Notes: generated by a model from the sequence alone, not told the origin. Positions 48,202 to 60,068 are shown, counted from the first letter of the stretch. The stretch: 64,000 nucleotides of DNA from Warburgia ugandensis (GCA_035236585.1 CP141127.1:65205495-65269494), one strand, 5' to 3'. Numbers and translations are program-made.

Positions 48202-49374
48202 TCATTTCCACTTCTTGAACTTGCCTCCTCCAAACATCCCATGCTTCCCATGCTTGAACTTTCCCCCATGATGCTTGAACTTGCCACCATGCTTAAACTT
48301 GCCGCCATGGGGCATCCCATGCCCATAATGGGCTCCATGTGAGAGCTGGTGGGCTCCATAAGCAGCTGCAGCAGCGGCAGCTCCCCCAGCTAGCATTGAC
48401 CCCATGCCGCTGTGCCCATGCCCATGCCCATGCCCTGCAAATAGTCCGAGAAATCAGCATCTGTAAAGAAAAGCCCTCCCTAATACCGACTTGCTATGAC
48501 TTGAGTTGTGTTGTCATGAGATTTCTTGGACCATTGGCTGAAGCTACTGTTCAATACTATTCATCAACTTCCTGAGAAAAAGTGTGCGTTACTCATTAAA
48601 GGCAAATCTCATGTAACTTCGGGAGATCCAAATGTTTTGTTTTCAATCTGCATTAAAAAAACTGTTGGTCTTAATAGGTAACAATCGAGCTTCCAATTTT
48701 TCATTTTTACAGAAGAATGTGGTGGGCAGTCTTTTCTGACAGTTTCCAAATATGCAAATACATTTGCCTTCAGTAATGGAAATTTGGAGAGAGCAGTCCC
48801 CATTTCATCCCACGCGCGCATGCGCATGCACACGCAGAGACAACAGAGTTTTTCATTTATCAGAAAACCTTTTTTCTGGCCAATTCTTTGTTTGGCTAGA
48901 GTGCACCCTTAGAACTGAAAATAAATATCCCAAAACTTGTAAGAGATGACAGCAGGAACATGTGAATGTGGTAAGGCATGATCTTGAGCATACATATTAG
49001 TTATATCCAATCTACATCTAAGTCTAGGCCATGGACCTGTGACATCAGTCACAGGTGCAAGGCTATGCTTACTGTGATAGTACAAATGTTTAGTAGGAAG
49101 CACTTATCATACCATGGTGTGGTGGAGCAGATGAACCAGGATATCCTGCCGGTGGGTACCCTTGTGGAGGATATCCTGCTGGTGGGTACCCTTGTGGAGG
49201 ATATCCTGCTGGTGGGTACCCTTGTGGGGGATAGCCCTGAGGAGGGTAGCCTTGTTGCGGATATGACCCTGGGGGATACCCTGAGTGATGTCCAGCTAAA
49301 CCATGTGCAATATTTGAAAGAAGCCCTTTATTACTATGGCCCGACTCATCGTGCTTGTCCTTTCCACCTCCCAT
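48202..49374 (-). CDS. Glycine/proline-rich GYPP-repeat protein (GPRP, A3-like), two exons
   Basis: The one clear host gene. Exon 1 runs 49374-49113 and exon 2 48434-48202, separated by a 678-base phase-1 intron with a GTATGA donor (49112) and TTTGCAG acceptor. The split codon joins as Gly88, and the product is 164 residues. It starts MGGGKDKHDESGHSNKGLLS, then has YPP repeats (GYPPQGYPPAGYPP, about residues 32-80) encoded by a roughly 30-base tandem DNA repeat (49138-49220), a His-Gly run (88-97), a short hydrophobic Ala-rich helix (MLAGGAAAAAAAYGAHQL, 98-115), and a Gly-His-Lys tail with GGKFKHGGKFKHHGGKFKH wording ending FKKWK. This is the known domain order and about the usual length of plant GPRP proteins, small proteins of unsettled function expressed in many tissues and linked to growth and stress. 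The frame is intact across the splice. A second acceptor-like TTTTTCTCATAG ends 9 bases before the ATG, suggesting an intron in the 5' untranslated leader. Confidence 0.93.
48435..49112 (-). other. Intron of the GYPP-repeat gene
   Basis: GT-AG intron inferred from frame continuity. It contains a 26-base perfect alternating pyrimidine-purine stretch (48811-48836) and a perfect 9-bp hairpin (49035-49043 with 49048-49056, loop ATCA). Confidence 0.85.
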
Positions 49375-49388
49375 GCTTGTTCACTATG

Positions 49389-50666
49389 AGAAAAACAAAC
49401 TGATTAACCAACTGTTTTAATTACCCCCAACATCGCAAAGTTACTTTCTGAAAATCTGGAATTCTACACGAAGACTGAAAAATCACTACAATGGCAGAAG
49501 AAGCCATATATAAGCATCCTCTGGTTCAATGGAGCATAAATCTGATGCAGTAGCAGTAGTGACTAATTTTAAGAATAAATGAAACTTATTTTGGATAAGT
49601 CACCAAGGAATGCCTTCGAATCCACAAAACATAGAATCCAATAAGCAGTATCATGTCACTCCAGAAGGAACTACTTTAAGGAACATTGTTTGATCTGTAT
49701 TATACGCTGGAAGTTACAGTTGGACTAATTTCTAATAGCATTGTTAAGGCTTATAAAGTATAACAGGTGCTGTGTATGGATAATACTATGTCCAATAGTA
49801 TAGTAGTAATACACTAAGATTTCAGAAAATATCATTAGGTAGGACAAATGGCAATTTCACTGATAAATCTATAGGGCATCACATTCGCCGTAAGTAGAAC
49901 AATCAATTTAAAATCTATAAAGATTAATACAACATCAGAGGGCATCATACACACACAAACATCAATGCTAGACACCCTTTTGGAGGAGTCATTATAAGAC
50001 TAAGAAATCTCATAAAGTAAAATCCCTTTCTCATTGCATCATCGAGGGGGAAGAACTCTCCGTCCAATATAATACAAGCATCACCAGCATAAATATCAAG
50101 GAAAATCTGGAAATCAAAACTACTAGTAACCACTAAATTTAAAAGGAAACAAGAACTTGACCACTTGGTCAATTAAAAGCATGGAGCCCATTTGATAAAG
50201 AGGTAATTCAACCATTACCAACCTCCTAGAAAGGAAATTCCAGAGTTTACCTTCAAATATTCTAAGATACACAAACATAAAATAAAAAGGGCAAAACCTC
50301 TTTTGACTATAAGCTGCAGTCTCTTCCAAAAACTATATCACCTGCCATCTATTGAACTGACTTCCTCAAGTTTCACCTTTCACCATTTTCACTGTAGAAT
50401 TAACATAATCACCCTTGCAAGGGAAAATAAAATATAGTCATGCAATGCTTGAATAACCACTCACACAAACAATTGATAGTCGAGAAATTGTAAACTGTGT
50501 GTACTTTCTTTAGAAACAAATTATTTATGAGTAAAAGGCATGCATTACTTAGAGGCCACACCAAATAGGTTTTACTAGACATATTGCCTACAAAAGGGAA
50601 AACTTATGGGATGGACAGAATTGCGAGATGCTGGATAAGTGGCTGAACACAGTTACTAGGTTGCCA
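49389..50666. other. Upstream sequence of the GYPP-repeat gene, no gene seen
   Basis: AT-rich, apparently low-copy sequence without a convincing frame. It is either proximal promoter or, if the acceptor before the ATG is used, the 3' end of a leader intron. No clear TATA box with a following start site is seen near 49400-49600. Confidence 0.4.
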
Positions 50667-51411
50667 AGTAAATTGAGGAAGTCCGCAAGAAAAAGATCAT
50701 GTACCAAATTAGAAAAGAAGAGGGGAAATGAGAACGAGGAATGGTAGTAAAATCTTGACTAACACCCAAGGACAATCACCTGAAGAACATAAAGAACCTA
50801 AGAACCAATATAGAACAGTCTACATCAATGTGCATAAAAGAAGAGGTAACACATAAGACTTGTATCTAAAGCATGGGGGAAATGGCTCTAATTCAATCAC
50901 GAGTCAATGATCCTAAACCCCCACTCTGTTTCTATCTGTTTCTTGATAGAGAAGGAACAAAATTTGGAATATTCTAGATTCTAGGAAAGATACACTTTGA
51001 AAATGTTTTATTCAATAACTTAGGATTAGGGCAATCATGACCCAACAAAACAGGAAACTTGTGCAAGTAGTGATTTTACAGATGTCGCGTATAAAGGCAG
51101 ACCACTTCACCAGAAAGGTACAACCCAAATGTCTTTCCTCTCATTATGCTATACTCTATAACAGGAATTGAGATAGTAGCTTTCTAAACTGGAGATAATT
51201 AATATTTGAAATGCTAAAACCTACAAATCAACACCAGAAAGACGTTGAGAAACTTACCTTGGTTAGTTTCTTTGCCTAATCTTGATAAACTAAAATTTTT
51301 TATTGCGTTCCAAAAATCTCACTGAAAAAACTGTATCCTATTGTGTCATTAACCTGTACTTCACACTAGAATAAATTTATCTTTACAATTTAATAATATG
51401 CTGATGAGCTA

Positions 51412-51577
51412 TTAGCTTTTCGTTTCACTTTCTCTTATTTCCATCTCAAGTTGAGTATCCCTTATTTCCACCTTCAAGAAGAAAATAACCCTAAATTCTT
51501 TATAATTGTCATACGGTTGATGTTCTCTCCTAGCAAGACACTCATGACCTCATGGGTCTTTCATGTACTTCAACTCC
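51412..51577 (-). pseudogene. Exon-like piece Y in duplicated segment, copy 1
   Basis: The minus strand begins right after an acceptor-like CTCCTATTATAG with a frame starting ELKYMKDP and ending in the acidic helical wording VEIRDTQLEMEIRESE before a stop at 51412-51414. A stop follows KDP and the middle reads in a shifted frame relative to copy 2. The protein family was not recognised. Confidence 0.35.
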
Positions 51578-51962
51578 CTATAATAGGAGAAGAAGACAAA
51601 TATATCTGATAGTAATATTTAAAATGGACAACTAGAGACGGATGAACATAGTTATTAGCATTCTTATGTCATCTTACAGAAATCTCTTTTGCTCTAATGA
51701 CAACAATATTCCACTACGTATAATACAACCAACTTTTCCTTGTCTGCACTTCACAAGCCTCAAAGATTCAACTTAAGTTGGAAGGTGGATCATAGCAGAG
51801 AGGTAACCCAGATTTTAAAGAGTTCACAAAAATTGTCATGCTTGCCTTTCATCATATCTTCCTCCACATTTGTCTATCATCTCCAGAAGGCATCCAAATT
51901 CACAAGCTAAATCAATGAAGAAATCAGTTCTAGATGTGTTTGGGACCTTTGGGTTCATTATC

Positions 51963-52061
51963 TCACAGACTATCTATGGACAGGCATTCAACTTCATCTC
52001 TAGAAGGCATTTGAGCTTCAAGCTTGTTTAGCATCAATGTTTCCAACTTGATTAGTAGTTC
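51963..52061 (-). pseudogene. Exon-like piece X in duplicated segment, copy 1
   Basis: The minus strand, after acceptor-like GGTCCTCTAG, encodes ELLIKLETLMLNKLEAQMP and on to DSL and a stop. Copy 2 keeps the same frame and the same stop position (57739-57741), with conservative differences. The family was not recognised; it could be a real terminal exon of an old gene or chance. Confidence 0.3.
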
Positions 52062-52690
52062 CTAGAGGACCAAAGTAGGATCACAAATATTTCTAAAGAA
52101 GCGAACTCAAAAAGCAAACAAAAATGAAATTCCCCTGAGCAGGTAATCAGATCAGCAGACATGAATAAACTGGACCAGTGTCCTAGAAACATAAACATGC
52201 TTGAAACAATCACCAGGGTGCCTCTGCGTCTCCTGGAGAAATTCCCAATCTTGGGGCAGTGTAACTCCATATATAACTGCAAGGTTTGTAAGTTCTAGAT
52301 CGTCCAGTCATGAATCCTCTAAAGCAAGATGATCCAACAAACTCAAGCACAGGTGTGCAAGCCAACTTCGCCAGGTTCAATCAGACTTTTCTTGACCAGA
52401 CTGACTATGTCATTTATCTACAAGTTTTCAAAACTTTTGATTCACTTCTTGGCTACAGTCAAGACCAGGTAGATCTGGCTGAGTCCATGATTTACAAAGC
52501 CAGTTTTTTTATCTATTGAAACAAACTCGTACATAAGAGAACAACATCTACATCATGCAGGAACAATCAGCAGAATGATTATCACTGGACATACCAGCTT
52601 AATTTCCCCGTATAGAAATTCTAGAAGTCTACCCTGAGGATCATAACAACACCAAGAACGCCATTATCAAAACTAGCAGTTAATCTCTAA

Positions 52691-53100
52691 TTAAGTTTCT
52701 AGAGGTTCCCTCAAATGGAGAAACCTAACCTCTTCAATATATTGGGCATAAAAGGAATTAAATTCTCCACAGAGGCTAGTGGAGTGTCTAGTCTTCTTTT
52801 AGAGAATTCAATTCTCAACACTAGAAAAAAGAACCCTCAATTAAAGCTCACCCCCAGTAGAATTTATAGGGCTAGTAAATCTTCCATTCTTCTTTCTAAA
52901 TTGGGCATAGAGGTTTTCCACAATCAAGAAAAGTTAGTGGAGACTCTAACTTTCTAAAGAAGGGGGATTTCTCAACCCTGGAAGAGGTTTCCACTTCTAC
53001 GGACGTCCCTTGAAAGGAAAAATTCAATAATGGAGCACCCCTTATGGGGCAAGAAGGGTCCGTAGAATTGTTATAATCAGTTTGTTTTAGAAAGTTAAAA
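52691..53100. other. Link after duplicated segment copy 1
   Basis: An 80-codon plus-strand frame (52715-52957) and GC-neutral sequence, with no family recognised. It may belong to the broken retroelement that follows. Confidence 0.3.
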
Positions 53101-56100
53101 TCCAAGCATATGGGACCTTGAATTCTTAGATAGGCCCTCGAGGTTTCCCATGACTCCCAAATTTCATATTAATTTACAATTTTTAAGAGAACTCAAACAA
53201 AAAGGGATCCATTCCTTGAAGGCAGAAATCTAAAAATGATACTTTTCAAAAAGGGAATCTAGCATGATAATATGTAATGACTCTTTTCTCAAAGACAACA
53301 CTTCAATTTTCCTTTTTCTTTTCTTTGAAGGTTCAAGTAAGAGGAGACTCTCGTTGACATAGGTGGGAAGAGTTTTCTTGTAAGAACAAAGCAAATCTAG
53401 ACTCCCTCTTTCTTAAGCATCCTATGTAATATAATATAATGTGTCTAGTATGTTTCCATAGGAAGGCTTTCTAATAGTCCATGTTATGGTTCTTGCATTT
53501 CAAGTGTTCGTTTATGTTATATTTCTATGGTTTCTTATTCCACTCATGTTATGTTTCTAGCACTTCATGTCATGTTTATGACATTTCATGTTTCAATTCA
53601 TGTGTCTAGTGCTTCATGTTTTAGTTCATGTCTCAAGTGTTTCATTTCATATTTATCTCATAGTACTAATTTCATATATCACATTTGTTTCCTCTAAGTC
53701 ATTCTATATTAATAGATCATCCTATGTTTCTAACATCCATCACTAGTATCTTGTTTTTAGTTTACCATTCCATTCCATGTTACTTGAAGCATTCCATATC
53801 TTATCTCGTAAGTCTCATGCTAGCATTTCTACTACATTGTGCTTCCTACTCAAGAATGATTAGTTCTTAAGATGTCATTCTATGTATAATATGCTTGACG
53901 TGTGTGTGTTCTCTTCCCATGTTTAGATGTTCACAAAAGACTTAAATGCTTCTTAGGTATCTTTCAATTACTAATTCTAGGATCCTAAATTAATGAAAGG
54001 CAAACTTGAACTAGCTAGGCTTTTAAACCTAGAAGGTCAAGGAGGTTTGGTTTGCTTGTGCTCCTAATCCTTGGTTGTTTGAATTTAGATCTTTGGTTAG
54101 TGGACTTCTTGAGTTTTTAAAGACCTAAGGCCCTTGTTTATCTTAGGTGGCAACTCCATCCAATAATCTACTTGAGTTCATATGAGCTTTAGATAGACAC
54201 TTAATAAAGTCATTAGGAAATCAAATACGGTTCCTCCAATCAGAAGTCTAATCTCACATTAAAAAAACACAACTGTATTCCACAATTCATTTAATCCCTA
54301 TAAAACAAAGTAATATTTTCTAACCTCGGGCAAGATAAGACCCACTTTTTTCCTCACGAACTATGAGTGCCTTAAAAAGTTGCCTCCACAAATATAGGTC
54401 CTTAGAATTAGTATTTGGAAGATAATGTGTACATAAATAAAGTTATTTAAGTTGTTGTTTGTCTACTTGCTTTATTCACATTCACAAGTAAACGTTGAAA
54501 AAGCATGCCTCATTCACACACATCATTCATTCATTGCATATTCATGGGATCTATATATTGCATATCTTTGAGCCCCTACTTAATATTATAAGGTGCTGAG
54601 GAGCTAGACAAAAAGTTCAACTCTTAGCCTTGCATGTTAAGTGTAAAGGAAAGTTGCCACATATTGTTGACGGATGACTATTAAGAGACCCTCAATTTAC
54701 TAACATGAGGTAAATTATCAACAAAACCTCCTTTTAAGGGAACCCAGGTCCTATCCTTGCATACTCCTTGTGATGTTCACGTGCATGTAGTTAACCATGG
54801 AAAGCCTTAGGATGCTCCACAATTGTTAGGATAGACACCATGGCTTTTACAATATGCTTCCAATGTTAGGATCTCATACTCAAATAAAAGTGTCATTCCT
54901 ATCATTCTAATTCCTCGCTCAAAATTTCTCTTCCCAGTCCTCACTCTCCATAAAGATTTTCAAGAGAGAAATCTTTTAAGTTTCCACAAAAATAAAAATC
55001 ATCAAAAGATAAGAAGAAATCATCTCAATTCTTTCTGTGTTTTCCATTTCCAAATTCTCCCATCAATTTTCTAAAAATTCTTCATTCACGCTTACGCATT
55101 TTCTTTGTGATCCTAGGTAACCATTGCTCCTTAAGAGCAACTTGTTTTTCCCATTCGATCATCCACAAGATTTCAAGGTCTCCAGCCACCAATTTTTCAC
55201 ACACCAGCTTTCTCACCCACTCTATCAAAATCTTTGAGGCAACTCTCTTCACTTGTAAACATGGTCGATGCCAATCCTAATCCATCGAATATCGAGTTTA
55301 GGTTCTCCACGATGCCCTTGCTCATATTGATCAACTTGTTATAGAGAATGAGCATTTGCATCATCAAAATATGTTAAACACTATTTAGGAAGAGACCCCT
55401 TAGCCACTTCTTGTAGATACTATTACAGAAGAATTATCAAAAAAGTTGATAGAAATCAAGTCTACCATTAAGAAGTCCTAACAACTGGCTCCCATCATCT
55501 TGACCTTAAGAGTCTTAAGTTGTTTCTGAGGCTGTCATCCTTAAAGACTTCAAAATGCCAGCGACGGTTCAATATGATGGCACCATGTGTCCAACCTACA
55601 CATCAATGCATACATCTCTTATCTCTCAACATTCAAGTTCAATAGTCCCTAACTGGGTAACTTCTTACAAGATCTTTGATTAGTGAAGCCCTAGCATGGC
55701 TCATGAGTGTAGAGAGAGAAAAGGTCAATACCTAAGAAAATCTTGTGGCTACCTTTGGTACAAAGGTTTCATCACCTCTCTGACTAGGTGGTCACCAACC
55801 TCGATCTTGGAAATGATAAACAACAACTAGATGAAAGCTTCGGATAATTTAACAAGAGATGGAAAAAACTGCACAGAAAAATACAAGTTATCCCTTCTGA
55901 AGAAGAACAGATCAATCTCATCCTTGGCGGCCTAAACCCTAACTACAAGAGCATCCTTGGTCACTATCCAGTTTAGACCATAGATGAGTTCTAAGAGTAT
56001 GGCAAGAAAGATGATGTCAAAATCATGTGGGCTTTTTACACACCGAATCCAAGAAAAATGACACCAAAGCTCAAAATCTACCTCAAACCCTACTAACTTG

Positions 56101-56430
56101 GTCAAATCATGACCCCACCTCCTATAATTCAACTCAATCTTCCACTCTTACTACCGCACCGCTTACTCTCAGATCAATCCTTAGATGACCTATACATAAC
56201 CATTGGATGTCCTATACACAGCCAGTACCTGTCCAAAACCCAGCTTCTACTCTAGTCCCTCAGCAACTTAACAAGTCCATTGCACAGCCAAATCAACAAA
56301 AAGCCAACCATCAACCTCGAAGTACTCACAAGACCTTCATCCACCTTAGAATGACCTTATTGTAGGCCTATGAACAATTAAAACAGGCCAGCAAGATCAT
56401 CCCTCTCACTCCCAAGTAAATTGAAGAAGT
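53101..56430 (+). mobile_element. Tat/Ogre-like Ty3/gypsy remnant with gag region, broken
   Basis: The leader at about 54480-54620 has CATTCATTCATTGCATATTC and related wording usual upstream of gag in Tat/Ogre elements. The gag-like region (55261 to about 56430) shows FKMPATVQYDGTMCPTYT (about 55549), RWKKLHRKIQVIPSEEEQ (about 55858) and AYEQLKQASKIIPLTP (about 56368), characteristic of the large Tat/Ogre gag. It has many breaks, and I could not place LTR ends, primer site or pol. It lies between the two copies of the duplicated segment. Confidence 0.6.
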
Positions 56431-57138
56431 CTATGAGAAAAAGATCATGCCTCACATTAGAAATTAAGAGGGAAAATGAGAATGAAGAATGATAGGAAAA
56501 TTTTGTTTGAAGCCCAAGGACAATCACCTAAAGCATACAAGGAATCTAAAAATCAATATAGAGCAGTCTACATCAATGTGCATAAAAGAAGAGGAAACTT
56601 GTAAGACTTGCATCTAAAGCAAGGAGGAAATTCTTCTGATGCATGTACGAAAAGGCTACAATTTGATCACAATCCAGTGATCCTAAACCACCAATCAATT
56701 TCTTGATAGAGAAGAAACAAAATTTTGAATATTCTAGATTCCAGAAAATATGCACTTCGAAAATGTCTTATTCAATAGCTTAGAATCAGGGCAATCTTGA
56801 TCCAACAACGCACAAAATGTGTGGGTGGTGATTTTACAGATGTCATGTGTAAAGGCAACCTACTTCACCAGAAAGGTACAACCAAAATGTCTTTCCTCTC
56901 ATTATGCTATACTCTATAACAGGTATTGATGTTTCAGTTCTATAAACAAGAGATAACTAATAGTCAAAATGCTAACACCTAAAAATCAACAACCCAAAAG
57001 ATGTTGAGAAACTTACCTTGATTAGTTTCTGTGCCTATTGATAAACTAAATTTCTTGTTGAGTTCCAAAAATCTCACAAAAAAGAGTATAGCTTTTTATG
57101 TCATTATCCTAAAACTCCCCACTAGAATAAACTTATCT

Positions 57139-57339
57139 TTACATTTTAATAAAACGTATATGAGATATTAGCTTTTCTCTTGCCTCTCTTATTTCCATCT
57201 CAAGTTGGCTTTCCCTTATTTCCACCCTCAACAACAAAACCATGCTGCATTCTTCATACTTGTCATACCGCTGGTTAACTCTCCTGAGCAGGACACTCAT
57301 GACCTCTGGGTCTTTTCATGTACTTCAAACATCAATTTC
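57139..57339 (-). pseudogene. Exon-like piece Y in duplicated segment, copy 2
   Basis: The minus strand, after acceptor-like CTCCTCTTATAG, has a longer open frame than copy 1: DPEVMSVLLRRVNQRYDKY, then LLLRVEIRESQLEMEIREA, ending at a stop (57139-57141). Only the first few codons after the acceptor differ in frame. It reads like a charged helical or coiled-coil segment. The protein family was not recognised. Confidence 0.4.
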
Positions 57340-57738
57340 CTATAAGAGGAGAAAAAGACAAATATATCTGATAGTAATACTTAAAATGAACAACTATACA
57401 AGATGAACAAAGTAGTTTTTAATATTCTTATGTCATCTTACAGCAATCTCTTTTGCTCTCACATCCATAATATTCCACTAAGCATAATATGATCAATTTA
57501 CCATGAGCATTTCCTTGTGCATGCTACACAGGCTTCAGTGATTCAACTTAAGTTGCAAGATGAACCACAGGAGAGAGGCCACCCAGAATATAAAGAGTTC
57601 ACAACAACTGTTGTGCTTGCCTTTTCATCATATCATTCTCCATGTTTTTCTCTCATCTCCAGAAGGCATCCAAATTGACATACTAAGTCAATGAATAAAT
57701 CAGTTCTAGATGTGCTTGGGACCTTTGGGTTCATTATC

Positions 57739-57830
57739 TCAAAGACTATTTATCAGCATGCATTCAACTTTATCTCTAGAAGGCATTTGAACTTCAAGCT
57801 TGTTTAGCATCAAGGTTTGCAACCTGATGG
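57739..57830 (-). pseudogene. Exon-like piece X in duplicated segment, copy 2
   Basis: Minus strand TLMLNKLEVQMPSRDKVEC and on to NSL and a stop at 57739-57741, collinear with copy 1 piece X in the same frame. Confidence 0.3.
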
Positions 57831-58650
57831 TAATTATTAGAGGGTCAAAGTAGAATCACAAATATTTCTAAAGGAAATGAACATAGAAAAAAAAAAATGC
57901 AGCCATGTGCACGGAGCTCCTGCATATGCAGGGTCCAAGAAAGGGGGTGGACCACAAAGGTCTACAGTATGCAGCCTTACCTTGCTTTGCAAGTGGCTGT
58001 TTCCACGCCTTGAACTTGTAACCTCAATGTAACACGACAACAACTCTACCATTACACCAAGGTTCCCCTTCTATGTTCCTAAAAGAGCAAACAAAAATGA
58101 AATTCCCCTGAAGTAGTAGTCAGATCAGTGAACAGGAATAAACAGGACCAAATGTCCTAGAAAGGTAAACATGCTTGAAACAACTATCAGGGTGACTATA
58201 TGTATCCTGGTCAAATTCCCAATCTAGGCGCATTGTAACTCAACATATACGTGCCAGGCTAGCAAAGAACTAAATCATTTAGTCATGAATCATCTAAAGC
58301 AAGATGATTCAACAAGCTCAACCAGAGAGGTGTGCAAGCGACCTTTGCCAGGTTCAGTTAGACTATTCTTGAGCAGATAAGTATGTATTCTTCTACAAGG
58401 TTTTGAAGCTTTTGATTCACTACTTAGCTATAGCCAAGACCAGGTAGATCTCGCTAAGTTCATGATTTATCAAGCCAGTTTTTCATGTATTGAAGCAAAC
58501 TAGTACACAAGAGAATACCATCTAAATCATGCAGGAAACATCAGCAAATTGATTATGACTGGACATACTCCTTCCTTACCTCGCATAAAAATTCTAAAAG
58601 TTATACACTGAGGACCATAACAACATCTAGGGCACCATCATCAAACAAAT

Positions 58651-59130
58651 TTCTCAAAACTCATGTTAAGGAAGAGAACTAAACAAAAAGCGAAGAGAAT
58701 AATCCCTCTGGGATAACGAGACAGACATAAGACTCATAATTCATGGATCTGCCTCCGAGCAAGAATATCTAACTCCGTAAATCAGATACAATATATAACA
58801 GGAAAGAGAAGAACAGATCCAAGAAGCAAGCAGATAAAGTATGTCACCAAGGAAAACAAGTTAGGTCTTCCTCTCCTGTTATGGATCAAGAAAATCAATA
58901 GATAACAGAAACAGGAGCATAAGGAATAAATACTATACAAACGGAGAGGGAAAGCAAATTTCTAGTCTTTCAAATCCAAGAACATCCAGAAGAACACAAA
59001 TTTACACTAAAACCAACAAAAACAGATCCGAATACGAGCATATATCCTAATCGAACCAAGCAAAATGGAGTCCAATCAACAAAGGGGAAAACTTGAAAGA
59101 GCTATCAAGCATGCAGCAGAGGCATTACCC
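58651..59130. other. Non-coding sequence between duplicated segment and CpG-richer stretch
   Basis: Purine-rich plus strand without a convincing frame. If a leader exon exists at 59131-59360, this is the start of its intron. Confidence 0.35.
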
Positions 59131-59360
59131 TGTAAATGCGAAGATCAGGGATTGTGAAATTCTCCTTGGAAACGCAGTCTTCTTTGTGCATGTAGATACA
59201 GAAGGAAATCCATGCTTCTTTGTGTATGTAGATATAGAAGGAAATGCAGGCGAAATTAAGGGTGCAGATGGGCTTCCGTATTTCGACGACTGGATTTCAA
59301 ATTAGCCGCTTGGGCTTCCGGAAATTACTGAAAACTGAAACCAGTCCGCGACCAGACCAT
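59131..59360 (-). other. Possible non-coding first exon of the GYPP-repeat gene
   Basis: On the minus strand this stretch ends in CATTTACAGG followed by GTAATG, a fair splice donor. It contains a tandem pair of TTTCCTTCT(A/G)TATCTACAT(A/G)CACAAAGAAG units (about 59184-59250). Joined to the acceptor-like site 9 bases before the GYPP ATG, it would make a leader intron of about 9.7 kb holding the duplicated segments and the Tat-like remnant. This is a hypothesis from position and splice-like edges only; it could equally be the first exon of another gene. Confidence 0.25.
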
Positions 59361-60060
59361 GTGGTTTACGCGGCCCTCACACGCAGGGAAGCGGGATACT
59401 TAAATGATAACGCGTTTTTGCGTCAGAGGTGTTGCAAGTCAATATCCGGCTCTGACATGTGGCACCCAAATGTCCCTCTGTGAATCCCAGTCATCATCCA
59501 AATGTCTCAACTGATTAGCAGAGAGATCACTTTTAATCGTCGTTGGCTTGCTAGCTGCTCTGACCAACGGGAAGCAAGAGAGGAACTATGTGGGGACAAA
59601 TTGGAGCAAGAAAGAACGCCACACGTGGGTTCTTGAGACGTGCATGCATCGTCGTCAGCCGTTGTGATCTTTCTAACACTTATAATTTGGCGTGTCAAAC
59701 ATACATATAAGATTGTTTTATCCAAATCCGCACTATGAACTGATGACAAGGCCCTTAGAAAACCGCGTAATCCAACGTAGCATCGCGACTAGCCTTTTAA
59801 GAAAATATCGGACGGACGGAGACCACACGTATCGGAGAAGGATAAAGAGGGCAGCCCGGTGGACGAAGCTCCCGCGTCTGCGGATGAACATATCACGAAG
59901 AAAATGCAATAGTAATGCTGCCGCGTGAAATCTCACGTGAGCTAGGGTGAGACGCAGATGAACATGTTGGTTGCAGATGGATGGATGCCAGCTGATATAT
60001 ACGGCCCCACTCTTCGATCGTCTAACCTCTCTGTGTGGTTGGACGAGCCTACTAAGATGA
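59361..60060. promoter_or_regulatory. CpG-richer stretch with two G-boxes, possible promoter
   Basis: Clearly richer in GC and CpG than its surroundings and without visible repeat copies, so probably host sequence. It contains CACGTG at 59622-59627 and 59934-59939, other ACGT cores, and a weak minus-strand TATA-like TTTAAGTA (about 59395-59402). G-boxes bind bZIP and bHLH factors in abscisic-acid and light responses. Whether it drives the minus-strand leader above or another gene is unknown. Confidence 0.4.
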
Positions 60061-60068
60061 GCCATCAA

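Larger units (their letters stand above)
50667..52690 (-). repeat. Duplicated segment, copy 1
   Basis: Matches 56417-58650 nearly end to end in the same orientation, for example GACAGTCTACATCAATGTGC-type wording at 50815 and 56565, and AGAAACTTACCTTG at 51250 and 57008. Splice-like edges and frames on the minus strand suggest it derives from part of a host gene. Its first 50 bases equal the gag tail that precedes copy 2. Confidence 0.8.
56417..58650 (-). repeat. Duplicated segment, copy 2
   Basis: Second copy of 50667-52690, directly continuing the gag-like region. A short extra stretch (about 57890-58080) has no counterpart in copy 1; it contains AAAAAAAAATGCAGCC and CCACAAAGGTCTACAG wording and may be a small insertion. 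Confidence 0.8.

Noticed and set aside
52310-52519. 69-codon plus-strand frame with fairly natural composition
   Set aside because: Copy 2 of the duplicated segment does not clearly keep the frame, and the neighbouring evidence for coding is on the other strand. Left open rather than called a gene.
59692-60068. Opposed frames of 78 and 111 codons
   Set aside because: They overlap on opposite strands in a CpG-richer stretch, with random-looking composition; more likely promoter sequence.
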